The notes below the pieces were generated by a model, which was not told where the DNA came from, searched no databases, and saw nothing but the letters and a program-made list of their open reading frames with translations. The translations under genes and the position numbers were made by a program. Below, in pieces: positions 27,644 through 36,536 of a stretch of 40,248 nt of DNA (position 1 is its first letter; every line of letters begins with the position of its first letter). Origin of the DNA: Verrucomicrobiota bacterium (GTDB lineage Bacteria > Verrucomicrobiota > Verrucomicrobiia > Opitutales > UBA953); NCBI GenBank assembly GCA_030831965.1, contig JAURJZ010000036.1:1-40248 (forward strand), in the 5' to 3' direction.

Positions 27644-30378
27644 GGGGCGGCGCCCCCGCCGAGGGCGGCGAGCATGCGGGCGACCTCGTCGCGCCTGGCC
27701 CTGGCCTCCGCGAGCTGCGCCTTGGCGCCGTCGAGGATGGCGGGAGGGGCCTTGGAGACGAAGGTGGCGTTGCCGAGCTTGGACTCGCCGGCGGCGACGG
27801 CCTTCTCGAGCTTCTCGAGCTCGCGGGCGAGGCGGACGCGCTCGGCGGCGACGTCGACCTGGCCGGACTGCTCGAGAAGCACGGTGCCGGCCTCGGTGAT
27901 CTCGCCGGGACGGCCCTGGGTGTCGGCGGCGAGGCGGAGCTCGGCGAGGCCGGCGAGGCGGAGGAGCTTGTCGCGGCTCGACTCGGCGAGGGCGCGGGAG
28001 GCGGCGTCCCTGGGCACGAGGGTCGCGACGCTGTCCCGGCGGCCGGCCTGGCCGTTGGCGGACTTGACGGCGCGGATGCCGCCGACGAGGGAGCGCAGGC
28101 GGGCGATGTCGGCCACGGCGTCGGGGTCGGGGCGGACGCCGGCCTGGGCGAGGGCGGCGAGGAGGTCGGCGCCGGTGCCGGGGTGGTGGCCTTGGATGAA
28201 GTCGGACTCGGGGCCGTAGCCGAGGAGGTGCCAGAGCTCCTCGGTGACGAAGGGGGCGAGGGGGTGGAGGAGGAGGAGGAACTGGCGCAGGACGAGGTCC
28301 TGGACGGCGAGGCAGGACGCCTTGGCGGCGGGGTCGGCGAGGCGGGCCTTGGAGACCTCGACGTACCAGTCGCAGAAGTCGCCCCAGAAGAAGGCGTAGA
28401 GGGCCTGGGTGTAGTCGGTGAACTCGTGGTCGGCGAGGGCCTTGGCGACGGCGTCGGTGGTCTCGGCGAGGCGCGCGAGGATGGCCTGGTCGTCGGCGTC
28501 GAGGGCGGCGGGGGAGAGGCGGGCGGCGATGGCGGCGACGGAGGCGTTGTCGCCGGCGGGGCCCGACATCTGACGGAAGCGCGCGGCGTTCCAGAGCTTG
28601 TTGCAGAAGTTGCGGCCCTGCTGGACGCGGTCCTCGGCGAAGAGGATGTCCTGCCCCTTGGGGGCGATGGAAAGGAGGCCGAAGCGGAGGCCGTCGGCGC
28701 CGAACCTGGCGATGAGGTCGAGGGGCTCGGGGGAGTTGCCGAGGGACTTGGACATCTTGCGGCCCTGGGCGTCGCGGATGATGCCGTTGAAGACGACGCG
28801 GCGGAAGGGGACGCGGGCGCGGATCTCGTCGTCGGTCAGGGTCTTGCGCTCGGGTCCGTGGAGCTCCAGGCCGGCGATGATCATGCGGGCGACCCAGAGG
28901 AAGATGATGTCGGGCCCGGTGGCGAGGGCGGCGGTGGGGTACCAGTGGTCGAGCTCGGGGGTGCGGTCGCCGGGCTTGCGCCAGCCGAGGGTGGCGAGGC
29001 ACCAGAGCCAGGAGGAGGCCCAGGTGTCGAGCACGTCGGCGTCCTGCTCCCAGTTGTCGGGGTCGGCGGGGCCGTCGACGGAGACGTGGCGGTTGGCGGG
29101 GTCGGCGCGGTCGGCGCCCTTGCGGTACCAGACGGGGATGCGGTGGCCCCACCAGAGCTGGCGGCTGATGCACCAGTCCTGGATGTGGTTGAGCCAATGG
29201 AGGTAGGTCTTGGTCCAGCGCTCCGGGCTGAAGCGGATGATGCCGGTCTCGACGGCGCGCTTGGCCTCCTCGACCTTGGGGTAGCGGATGAACCACTGCT
29301 CGCTCAGGCGGGGCTCGATGGGGACGTCGGCCCGCTCGGAGTAGCCGACGTTGTTCTCGTAGGGCTCGGCCTTGATGAGGAGCCCGAGCTCGTCGAGCTT
29401 GCGGGCGGCGAGGTCGCGGGCCTTGAACCGGTCGATGCCGGCGAGGTCACCGGCGAGGTCGTTGAGGCGGCCGTCGGGGTGGAGGACGTCGCGGATGGGC
29501 AGGCCGTGGCGCTGGCCGATCTCGAAGTCGGTCCGGTCGTGGGCGGGGGTGACCTTGAGGACGCCGGAGCCGAAGGCGCGGTCGACGGCGGCGTCGCCCA
29601 CGATGGGGATGCGCTCGCGCGGGAACGGGCGCCAGACGTGCCGGCCGATGAGGTGGCGGTAGCGCTCGTCCTCGGGGTGGACGGCCACGGCGGTGTCGCC
29701 GGGGATGGTCTCGGGGCGGGTGGTGGAGATCTCGAGGAAGGCGCCGGGGGTGTCGGCGACCTCGTAGCGCATGCGGTAGAGGAAGCCCTTGGAGGGCTTC
29801 ATCACGACCTCCTCGTCGGAGAGGCCGGTGAGGGAGACGGGGCACCAGTTGACCATGCGGCGTCCCCGGTGGATGTGGCCGCGGTCGTGGAGGGTGACGA
29901 AGGCCTGGAGGACGGCGCGGGAGTAGCCGGCGTCGAGGGTGTGGACGGCCCGGTCCCAGTCGCAGGAGGCGCCGAGCTTGCGCAGCTGGCGGAGGATCAT
30001 GCCGCCGTGCCTGTCGCGCCACTCGGCGGCGCGGGCGACGAAGGCCTCGCGCCCGAGGTCGTGGCGGGTCTTGCCCTCGGCCTGGCGGAGCTCGCGCTCG
30101 ACGCGCGACTGGGTGGCGATGCCGGCGTGGTCGGTGCCGGGCAGCCAGAGGACGGACTTGCCCTCCTGGCGCGCGCGGCGGACGAGGATGTCCTGCAGCG
30201 TGTTGTTGAGCAGGTGGCCCATGTGGAGGACGCCCGTGACGTTGGGCGGCGGGATCATCACGGCGTAGGGCTCCTTGCCGGGCTGGACCTTGCCCGCGAA
30301 GCAGCCCGCCGAGACCCAGCGGTCGTACCAGCGCAGCTCGACCTCGGTCGGGTCGTACGTCTTGGGGATCTCGGCCAT
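27640..30378 (-). CDS. valS: Valyl-tRNA synthetase
   Basis: A 912-residue class I tRNA synthetase. PPPNVTGVLHMGH carries the HIGH-type motif (HMGH at 52-55) and GRKMSKSLGNS the KMSKS loop (Lys541). The middle holds the CP1 editing domain (STTRPETIPGDTAVAVHPED), and the C-terminus has the coiled-coil arm (AERVRLARELEKLEKAVAAG). The ATG at 30378 follows CAGCTTCCCC. It heads the amino-sugar run and is divergent from the SRP RNA gene, whose start is about 60 bp away. Confidence 0.97.
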   Translation of the reverse strand: MAEIPKTYDPTEVELRWYDRWVSAGCFAGKVQPGKEPYAVMIPPPNVTGVLHMGHLLNNTLQDILVRRARQEGKSVLWLPGTDHAGIATQSRVERELRQAEGKTRHDLGREAFVARAAEWRDRHGGMILRQLRKLGASCDWDRAVHTLDAGYSRAVLQAFVTLHDRGHIHRGRRMVNWCPVSLTGLSDEEVVMKPSKGFLYRMRYEVADTPGAFLEISTTRPETIPGDTAVAVHPEDERYRHLIGRHVWRPFPRERIPIVGDAAVDRAFGSGVLKVTPAHDRTDFEIGQRHGLPIRDVLHPDGRLNDLAGDLAGIDRFKARDLAARKLDELGLLIKAEPYENNVGYSERADVPIEPRLSEQWFIRYPKVEEAKRAVETGIIRFSPERWTKTYLHWLNHIQDWCISRQLWWGHRIPVWYRKGADRADPANRHVSVDGPADPDNWEQDADVLDTWASSWLWCLATLGWRKPGDRTPELDHWYPTAALATGPDIIFLWVARMIIAGLELHGPERKTLTDDEIRARVPFRRVVFNGIIRDAQGRKMSKSLGNSPEPLDLIARFGADGLRFGLLSIAPKGQDILFAEDRVQQGRNFCNKLWNAARFRQMSGPAGDNASVAAIAARLSPAALDADDQAILARLAETTDAVAKALADHEFTDYTQALYAFFWGDFCDWYVEVSKARLADPAAKASCLAVQDLVLRQFLLLLHPLAPFVTEELWHLLGYGPESDFIQGHHPGTGADLLAALAQAGVRPDPDAVADIARLRSLVGGIRAVKSANGQAGRRDSVATLVPRDAASRALAESSRDKLLRLAGLAELRLAADTQGRPGEITEAGTVLLEQSGQVDVAAERVRLARELEKLEKAVAAGESKLGNATFVSKAPPAILDGAKAQLAEARARRDEVARMLAALGGGAAP

Positions 30379-30438
30379 GGGGAAGCTGTTTGCTAGGGGG
30401 TAAGTTGCGGGTTGAAAAGGCTAGGTTTTTCGGCCATC
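30379..30438. promoter_or_regulatory. Divergent promoter region of valS and SRP RNA
   Basis: A 60-bp spacer must contain promoters for both valS (minus) and the SRP RNA (plus). It is the most AT-rich part of this region. On the minus strand TAGCAA (about 30395-30390) lies 12 bp upstream of the start and may be a -10. I cannot assign hexamers reliably. Confidence 0.35.
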
Positions 30439-30548
30439 AAAAGGGCAAGCCAGGCCCCATGCGACGGGGCGTCGGCGCAACCCGCCAGGTCCGGAAGGAA
30501 GCAACGGACGCCGGCGGACCGTGCGCCGTGGCAAGCCTGGCCCCTTTT
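30439..30548 (+). ncRNA. ffs: Signal recognition particle RNA (4.5S-like, small bacterial type)
   Basis: The apical domain is plain: CCAGGTCCGGAAGGAAGCA at about 30483-30502, with the GGAA tetraloop and the conserved right-hand GGAAGCA strand that binds Ffh. Flanking halves pair over the whole length: AAAAGGG (30439-30445) with CCCTTTT (30542-30548), GCCAGGC with GCCTGGC, and CCGCC with GGCGG near the tip. The length of about 110 nt fits E. coli 4.5S RNA. The terminal stem followed by T residues could end transcription. Boundaries are by pairing, so accurate to a few bases. It is not coding; the overlapping short frame is spurious. Confidence 0.9.
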
Positions 30549-30555
30549 CGACCCC

Positions 30556-32367
30556 TCAGCCCTCCCGCCGCGTGAACTCGGCGTGGAGTCGGGCGTAGGC
30601 GCCCCCCGCCGCGACCAGCTCGGCGTGGCGGCCCGACTCGGCCAGGCGGCCGTGGTCGAGGACGAGGATGCGGTCGGCGTTGCGGATGGTGCTGAGGCGG
30701 TGGGCGACCACGAAGCTGGTGCGGCCGCGCATGAGGCGCGCGAGGGCGACCTGGAGGCGGGCCTCGGTGAGGGTGTCGACGGCGCTGGTGGCCTCGTCGA
30801 GGACGAGGATGCGGGGGTCGCCGACGAGGGCGCGGGCGAAGGCGACGAGCTGCTGCTGCCCCATGGAGAGGCCGCGCCCGCGCTCGGCGAGCTCGGTGTG
30901 GATGCCCTTGGGCAGGGCCTCGACGAGGTCGCGGCAGTCGAGGGCGTCGAAGGCGGCGAGGATCTCGGCGTCGGTCGCCCCGGGCCGGCCCTGGCGGACG
31001 TTGTCGGCGACGGTGCCCGAGAAGAGGAAGTTGGACTGGAAGACGAAGCCCATCTGGCGGCGCAGGCTGTCCTGGGCGACGCGGGCGAGGTCGAGGCCGT
31101 CGACCGTGACGCGGCCGGCGCCGGGCGGGTGGAACTTGGCGAGGAGGTTCACGATGGTGGACTTGCCCGAGCCGGTGTGGCCGACGAGGGCGACGACCTC
31201 GCCGGGCTCGGCCCGGAAGGAGACGTCGTGGAGCACGGGCCGGCCCTCCTCGTAGGCGAAGGTGACGCGCTCGAAGGCCACGGCGCCGCGGAGGGGCGGG
31301 CAGGGGATGGCGTCGGGGGCGTCGCGCCAGGCCGGCTCGGTGTCGAGGATGCGGAAGTAGCGCTCGGCGCTGGCCATGGCCAGGGTCGCCTCGGAGAGCT
31401 GGGTGCCGATGAGGGTGATCGGGCTGAAGAAGAGGTTGGCGAGGAAGAAGAAGGCGACGAGGTCGCCCGCGCCGGCGGCGCCGGAGGCGGCCATCCAGCC
31501 GCCGACGGCGACGAGCGCGGCGAGGAAGCCCTGGGCGTTGAGCTCGAGCAGCGGGAGGAAGAGGGCGACGAGGCGGCTGGTGCGGACGACGTTGCCGGCG
31601 AGCGCGTGGACGAGGCGGGAGAAGATGCCCGCGTTGGTCTCCTCGCGGGCGAAGCCCTGGGTGACGCGGATGCCCTGGACGGTCTCGGCCAGGGCGGCGG
31701 TGACGCGGGAGAAGCTCTCCTGCTGGGTGCGGGAGGCGTCGAGGATGCGGCCGCGGAAGTGGCGGTTGACGGCCCAGAGGACGGGAGCCAGCGCGAGGAG
31801 GACGAGGAACAGCCTGGGCTGGATCCAGAGCATGACGGCGGCGGCGCCGAGCATCTGGCCGGCCTGGATGAGGGTGATGAAGAGGTTGTTCTGGATGCCG
31901 TTGCGGACCTGCTCGATGTCGCCGATCATCCGGCTGATGAGGGAGCCGTGGCGCCGGGCGTGGAAGAAGGCGAGGGGCTGGGCGAGGAGGTGCGCCATCA
32001 TGCGGTCGCGCATGTCGCGCAGGACGCATTCCCCGATCTGGTGGGCGAGCCGGATGCGCCAGTAGAGGGTGACCTCGGCGGCGAGCATCAGGGCGGCGTA
32101 CCCGGCGATCCAGGGGGCGAGGGCGGCGAGGTCGCCCCGGGAGACCGGGCCGCGGATGACGTGGGCGAGGAGCCAGGCGAGGACGGGGAGCTGGACGGCG
32201 CGGGCGGCGCAGAGGGCGAGGAGGACGCGGCGCCAGCGGAGGTAGGGGGAGGTGAGGTCGATGGTGCGCCGGATGAGCGCCCAGGCGAGGGGGAGGCGCT
32301 CGGGCTCGTCGTCCTCGGGGCGCTGGCGGCGGACGGTCAGCTCCTGGCGGGGGTCGGCGGCGCTCAC
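30556..32367 (-). CDS. ABC exporter half-transporter, subunit with canonical ATPase Walker B
   Basis: A 603-residue type IV (MsbA-like) half-transporter: a six-helix membrane domain (about 45-320) followed by an ATPase domain. Walker A is GHTGSGKST (396-404), Walker B is ILVLDEATSAVD with the catalytic Glu525, and the H-loop is VVAHRLST. The signature is LSMGQQQ instead of LSGGQ. The GTG start at 32367 overlaps the stop of the partner gene (GTGA). Together with that partner it forms a probable heterodimer with one degenerate ATP site. Substrate unknown; lipids, drugs or peptides are typical. Confidence 0.9.
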   Translation of the reverse strand: MSAADPRQELTVRRQRPEDDEPERLPLAWALIRRTIDLTSPYLRWRRVLLALCAARAVQLPVLAWLLAHVIRGPVSRGDLAALAPWIAGYAALMLAAEVTLYWRIRLAHQIGECVLRDMRDRMMAHLLAQPLAFFHARRHGSLISRMIGDIEQVRNGIQNNLFITLIQAGQMLGAAAVMLWIQPRLFLVLLALAPVLWAVNRHFRGRILDASRTQQESFSRVTAALAETVQGIRVTQGFAREETNAGIFSRLVHALAGNVVRTSRLVALFLPLLELNAQGFLAALVAVGGWMAASGAAGAGDLVAFFFLANLFFSPITLIGTQLSEATLAMASAERYFRILDTEPAWRDAPDAIPCPPLRGAVAFERVTFAYEEGRPVLHDVSFRAEPGEVVALVGHTGSGKSTIVNLLAKFHPPGAGRVTVDGLDLARVAQDSLRRQMGFVFQSNFLFSGTVADNVRQGRPGATDAEILAAFDALDCRDLVEALPKGIHTELAERGRGLSMGQQQLVAFARALVGDPRILVLDEATSAVDTLTEARLQVALARLMRGRTSFVVAHRLSTIRNADRILVLDHGRLAESGRHAELVAAGGAYARLHAEFTRREG

Positions 32368-34187
32368 GGGACGCCTCCTTCGGTCTGGACGAGGATGGCG
32401 CGGCGGTAGGGGCCGTCGGCGGCCATCAGCTCGTCGTGGGTGCCGGACTGGGCGAGGCGCCCGCGGTCGAGGACGAGGATGCGGTCGGCCCGGCGCAGGG
32501 TGGCGAGGCGGTGGGCGACGATGAAGGTGGTGCGGCCCTCCATGGCGGCCTCCATGGCGGAGAGGATCTCGCGCTCGGTCTCGGCGTCGATGGCCGAGGT
32601 GGGGTCGTCGAGCAGCAGCACGGTGGGCTCGAGGAGGAGGGCGCGGGCGATGGCGAGGCGCTGGCGCTGGCCGCCGGAGAGGTTGACGCCGCTCTCGCCG
32701 AGGAGGGTGTCGTAGCCCTCGGGGAGCTCGCGGATGAAGCCGTCGGCCTTGGCGACGCGGGCGGCGCGCTCGACGCGCTCGCGCGAGGCCTCGGGGTGGC
32801 CGAAGGCGATGTTGGCCGCGATGGTGTTGGAGAAGAGGAAGTTGTCCTGGAAGACGACGCCGACCTGGCGGCGGAGCTCGGGGAGGGGCAGGTCGCGCAG
32901 GTCGTGGCCGTCGAGGGTGACGCGGCCGGAGCGGGGGTCGTAGAAGCGCGGGATGAGGGAGAGGAGGGCGGACTTGCCCGAGCCGGTGGCGCCGGCGATG
33001 GCGATGCGCTGGCCGGGCTCGGCGACGAAGCTGAGGTCGCGCAGGACGGTGTCGCGCTCCCGGTACTCGAAGGAGACGCCCTCGAAGGCGACCCGGCCGA
33101 GGAAGCGCCCGGGGGAGCGCGCCCCGGCCTTGCTGGCGACGCCCGGCTCGGTGTCGAGCACCTCGAAGATGCGCTTGGCGCCGGTGAGGGCGACCTGGGC
33201 GTTGTCGACCACGGTGGCCACGGTGGCGACCTGGCCGGCGAACTGCTGGAGCAGGGCGGCGAACGCAACCAGGCCGGCGCCGAGGGCGAGCTGGCCCTGG
33301 ATGACCATCCAGCCGCCGTAGCCGAGGAGGATGCAGAGGGAGAGGTGGTTGAGGCCGTCGATGACGGGCCAGAAGAGGGCGACCTCGCCGATGACGACCT
33401 GCTTCTGGGCGCGCACGTCCTCGTTGCGCGCGGCGAAGGCGGCCCTGGCCCGGTCCTCCGCCGCCAGCCCCTTGACGGCCTGGATGCCCTGGAGCGACTC
33501 GGAGAAGCCGAGGACGAGGCGGTCCATGCGCTCGCGGTTCTCCTCGTAGGCGGGCCGGACCCGGCGCGAGAAGCGGATGGCGTAGGCGACCTGGAGGGGC
33601 AGGAGGGCGAGGCAGGCGAGGGTGAGGCGCCAGTCGGTCGCGAGCATGTAGGCGGCGCAGGTCGCGAGCGTGAGGCCGATGATGGCCACCTGGAGGACGA
33701 CGCCCTCGATGAAGAGGCGGACGGAGTGGGCGTCGGCGGTGACGCGGTTGATGATCGAGCCGCTGGCGTTGGTGTCGAAGAAGCGGAAGCTGAGCTGCTG
33801 GAGCTTGGCGTAGACCCGGGCCCGCATGCCGACCACGACGCGGCCGTGGAGAAACCGGACGGAGGCGACGCCGTAGGCGTAGGAGAGGGCGGCGCGGAGG
33901 GCGGCGAGGGCGAGGATGAGGCCCGCCACCCAGAGGCAGGACTCGAGGCCGCCGCCGGCCGGGAGCCAGCCGGGGTGGGCGGGCGCAACGGCGCGGTCCC
34001 CGGAGATCCCGCGGACGAGGTCGATGCCCGCGCCGGTCAGGGCGAGGATGGCGACGGTCAGCCCGGTGAGGACGAGCTGGAGCGAGAGGAGGAGGAGGCA
34101 GTCCGCGCGGTATTCCCAGGCGATGCCGGCCAGACGGCGCACGACGCCTCGCTCGGCTTCGGCGGGGGCTGCCGGGGGCTCGCCCAT
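32364..34187 (-). CDS. ABC exporter half-transporter, subunit with degenerate Walker B
   Basis: A 607-residue half-transporter of the same family, located upstream of and translationally coupled to its partner. Walker A is GATGSGKS (399-406), the signature is canonical LSGGQRQR (503 onward), and the H-loop is IVAHRLAT. Walker B reads VLLLDDPTSAID, so the catalytic Glu is replaced by Asp528. This complements the partner: the site formed by this Walker B and the partner's LSMGQ would be degenerate, the other canonical, as in TM287/288-type exporters. The gene begins 7 bp after ilvE. No substrate can be given. Confidence 0.9.
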   Translation of the reverse strand: MGEPPAAPAEAERGVVRRLAGIAWEYRADCLLLLSLQLVLTGLTVAILALTGAGIDLVRGISGDRAVAPAHPGWLPAGGGLESCLWVAGLILALAALRAALSYAYGVASVRFLHGRVVVGMRARVYAKLQQLSFRFFDTNASGSIINRVTADAHSVRLFIEGVVLQVAIIGLTLATCAAYMLATDWRLTLACLALLPLQVAYAIRFSRRVRPAYEENRERMDRLVLGFSESLQGIQAVKGLAAEDRARAAFAARNEDVRAQKQVVIGEVALFWPVIDGLNHLSLCILLGYGGWMVIQGQLALGAGLVAFAALLQQFAGQVATVATVVDNAQVALTGAKRIFEVLDTEPGVASKAGARSPGRFLGRVAFEGVSFEYRERDTVLRDLSFVAEPGQRIAIAGATGSGKSALLSLIPRFYDPRSGRVTLDGHDLRDLPLPELRRQVGVVFQDNFLFSNTIAANIAFGHPEASRERVERAARVAKADGFIRELPEGYDTLLGESGVNLSGGQRQRLAIARALLLEPTVLLLDDPTSAIDAETEREILSAMEAAMEGRTTFIVAHRLATLRRADRILVLDRGRLAQSGTHDELMAADGPYRRAILVQTEGGVP

Positions 34188-34194
34188 GCCCGGC

Positions 34195-35073
34195 TCAGCG
34201 GATGCGGGTGCCCTCGGCGGCGGCCTTGCGGCGGAAGACCTCGAGGATGCGGCCGGTCACCGGCCCGGGCTTGCCGGAGCCGATGACGCGGGCGTCGACC
34301 TCGATGACGGGGATGACCTCGGCGGCGGTGCCGGTGAGGAAGCACTCATCCGCGTTCCAGACGTCGTAGCGCGTGAGGTTGGTCTCGACGACCTCGAGGC
34401 CGAGCTCCCGGGCGATCTCCATCGAGACCTGGCGGGTGATGCCGATGAGGGCGCCGGCGTGGGCGGCGGGGGTGAGGAGGCGCCCCTTGTGGACGAGGAA
34501 GACGTTGTCGCCGGTGCACTCGGCGACAAAGCCCTGCTCGTTGAGCATGAGGCACTCGTGGAAGCCGTGCTGCTGGGCCTCGATCTTGGCGAGGATGTTG
34601 TTGAGGTAGTTGAGCGACTTGATCATCGGCGGCAGCGCGGCGGGGCTGATGCGCCGGGTCGGCGAGGTGATGATGCGCATGCCCTGGGTGTAGAGGGCCT
34701 CGGGGTAGAGGCTGATCTTGTCGGCGATGCAGACGATGGAGGGGGCGGGGCAGTTCTTGGGCGAGAGGCCGAGGTCGCCCGTGCCGCGGGAGATGACGAG
34801 GCGGATGTAGCCGTCGGCGAGGTTGTTGCGCCGGCAGGACTCGCAGACGATGTCGCTGATCGCCTGGCGCGACCACGGGAGGGAGAGGCAGATGGCCGTG
34901 GCGGACATCTCGAGGCGCTCGAGGTGCTCATCGAGGCGGAAGACGTTGCCGGCGTAGAGGCGGATGCCCTCGAAGATGCCGTCGCCGTAGAGGAAGCCGT
35001 GGTCGAAGACGGAGACCTTGGCCTCGGCCTTGGGGAGGAACTTGCCGTCGATGTAGACTTCCATGGGAGCCAT
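34195..35073 (-). CDS. ilvE: Branched-chain amino acid aminotransferase (fold-type IV PLP enzyme)
   Basis: A 289-292 residue class IV aminotransferase that makes or degrades Leu, Ile and Val. Motifs are FDHGFLYGDGIFEGIRLYAG, the PLP-lysine region IKSLNYLNNILAKIEA, GFVAECTGDNVFLVHKGRLL and CFLTGTAAEVIPV. Two starts are possible: ATG 35073 (MAPMEVYIDG) or ATG 35064 (MEVYIDG). No Shine-Dalgarno precedes either. The intrinsic terminator of the lpd gene ends one base before the first ATG, leaving no room for a separate promoter between them. The gene leads into the two ABC exporter genes. A D-amino acid aminotransferase is a less likely alternative. Confidence 0.88.
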   Translation of the reverse strand: MAPMEVYIDGKFLPKAEAKVSVFDHGFLYGDGIFEGIRLYAGNVFRLDEHLERLEMSATAICLSLPWSRQAISDIVCESCRRNNLADGYIRLVISRGTGDLGLSPKNCPAPSIVCIADKISLYPEALYTQGMRIITSPTRRISPAALPPMIKSLNYLNNILAKIEAQQHGFHECLMLNEQGFVAECTGDNVFLVHKGRLLTPAAHAGALIGITRQVSMEIARELGLEVVETNLTRYDVWNADECFLTGTAAEVIPVIEVDARVIGSGKPGPVTGRILEVFRRKAAAEGTRIR

Positions 35074-35074
35074 G

Positions 35075-35099
35075 AAAAAAGGGGCTTTTCGCCCCTTTT
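35075..35099 (-). terminator. Intrinsic terminator after sucA-sucB-lpd
   Basis: On the minus strand, AAAAGGGGC-GAAAA-GCCCCTTTT followed by TT forms a 9-bp stem with a T-tract (stem 35077-35085 with 35091-35099). It follows the lpd stop (35126) by about 27 nt and is nearly symmetrical, so it could work in both directions. It ends one base from the ATG of ilvE, which is unusual. Confidence 0.88.
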
Positions 35100-35125
35100 G
35101 CCACCGCAAACCGCTGGGGTGCCGC

Positions 35126-36526
35126 TCAGAGCGAGTGGATGCTCGACTTGGAGACGGCCATGGCGGCCTCCTTGAAGGACTCGGAGAGGGTGGGGTGGGC
35201 GAAGCAGGTCCGGGCGATGTCCTCGGCGCTGCCCCCGTACTCGATGTGGGCGCAGGCGGCGGCGATCATCTCGGAGGCGCCCTTGGCGACCATCTGGACG
35301 CCGAGGACCTTGTCGGTCTTGGCGCAGGCGACGACCTTGACGAGGCCGGCCGTGGCGTCGGTCGCGATGGCGCGGCCGTTGGCCTGGAGGGCGAACTTGC
35401 CGACGCGGACCTCGATGCCCTTGGCCTGGGCCTCGGTCTCGCTCAGGCCGACGTTGGCGACCTCGGGCTCGGTGTAGATGACGCCGGGGATGGCGCCGTA
35501 GTTGACGTGCCCGGCCTTGCCCGCGATGAGCTCGGCCACGGCCACGCCCTCCTCCTCGGCCTTGTGGGCGAGCATGGGGCCGGCGACGACGTCGCCGATG
35601 GCGTGGACGCCGGGGAGGTTGGTGCGGTAGTGGTCGTCGATGGCGATGCGGCCGCGGTCGTCGGTCTTGAGCCCGGCCTCGGCGGCGCCCAGGCCGGTGG
35701 TGTTGGCCTTGCGGCCGACGGCGACGAGGATGCGGTCGGCGGGGAACTCGAGGGCCTTGCCGTCGCGCTCGGCGGTGAGGGCGTGGCCGGCGGCGGACTT
35801 CTTGACGCCGGTCACCTTGGCGCCGAGCTCGAACTTGATCCCCTGGGCCTCGAAGGCCTTCTGGGCGGCCTTGGCGACGTCGGGGTCGAGGGCGGGGCCG
35901 CCCACGGTGGCGAGCATCTCGACCACGGTGACCTGGGCGCCGAGGCGGGCCCAGACGGAGCCGAGCTCGAGGCCGATGGCGCCGCCGCCGACGACGACCA
36001 TGCGGTCGGGGACCTTGGGGAGGGCGATGCCCTGGTCGGAGGAGATCACGGTCTCGCCGTCGAACTTCATGAAGGGCAGCTCGACGGGCACGGAGCCGGT
36101 GGCGATGACGACGTTGCGGGCCTCGAGGACGCGCTCGCCCTTGTCGGAGCGGACGACGACCTTGCCGGCGCCGCCGAGGCGGCCGAGGCCGGGGACGATC
36201 TCGATGCCGCGCTTGGAGACGAGGGTCCTGACCCCGCCGCGGAGCTGGCTGACGACCTTGTCCTTGTTGGCCATCAGCGCGGCGACGTCGATGGTGAGCT
36301 TGTCGCCGCCGACGACGCCGTGCCTCTTGCCGTGCCGGGCGTGGGCGAAGACCTCGGTGGAGTGGAGGAGGGCCTTGGAGGGGATGCAGCCGATGTTGAG
36401 GCAGGTGCCGCCGAGGTTCGGGTCCTTCTCCACGAGGGCCACCTTGAGGCCGAGCTGGGCGGCCTTGATGGCGCAGACATAGCCGCCGGGGCCTGAGCCG
36501 ATGACAACGAGATCGAGTTGGGACAT
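35126..36526 (-). CDS. lpd: Dihydrolipoyl dehydrogenase (E3)
   Basis: A 466-residue FAD-dependent flavoprotein that reoxidises the lipoyl groups of 2-oxo acid dehydrogenases. The FAD site is VVIGSGPGGYVCAI (7-20), the redox disulfide is in GGTCLNIGCIPSK (Cys42, Cys47), NAD binding is VVVGGGAIGLELGSVW, and the active-site His-Glu pair is His444 and Glu449 in FAHPTLSES. The ATG at 36526 follows the 10-nt pyrimidine spacer CCCCTTCCCC after the sucB stop. Codons sampled here end almost only in G or C, in contrast to the sucA side. Operon context: sucA-sucB-lpd. Confidence 0.96.
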   Translation of the reverse strand: MSQLDLVVIGSGPGGYVCAIKAAQLGLKVALVEKDPNLGGTCLNIGCIPSKALLHSTEVFAHARHGKRHGVVGGDKLTIDVAALMANKDKVVSQLRGGVRTLVSKRGIEIVPGLGRLGGAGKVVVRSDKGERVLEARNVVIATGSVPVELPFMKFDGETVISSDQGIALPKVPDRMVVVGGGAIGLELGSVWARLGAQVTVVEMLATVGGPALDPDVAKAAQKAFEAQGIKFELGAKVTGVKKSAAGHALTAERDGKALEFPADRILVAVGRKANTTGLGAAEAGLKTDDRGRIAIDDHYRTNLPGVHAIGDVVAGPMLAHKAEEEGVAVAELIAGKAGHVNYGAIPGVIYTEPEVANVGLSETEAQAKGIEVRVGKFALQANGRAIATDATAGLVKVVACAKTDKVLGVQMVAKGASEMIAAACAHIEYGGSAEDIARTCFAHPTLSESFKEAAMAVSKSSIHSL

Positions 36527-36536
36527 GGGGAAGGGG

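Noticed and set aside
28183-30396. 737-codon plus-strand frame antisense to valS
   Set aside because: Gly/Val/Asp/Glu-rich mirror of valS; valS motifs are unambiguous on the other strand. Similar mirrors at 30412-32409 and 32436-34286 were rejected for the same reason.
30390-30575. 61-codon plus-strand ORF
   Set aside because: It coincides with the SRP RNA, whose conserved loop and pairing explain the sequence.
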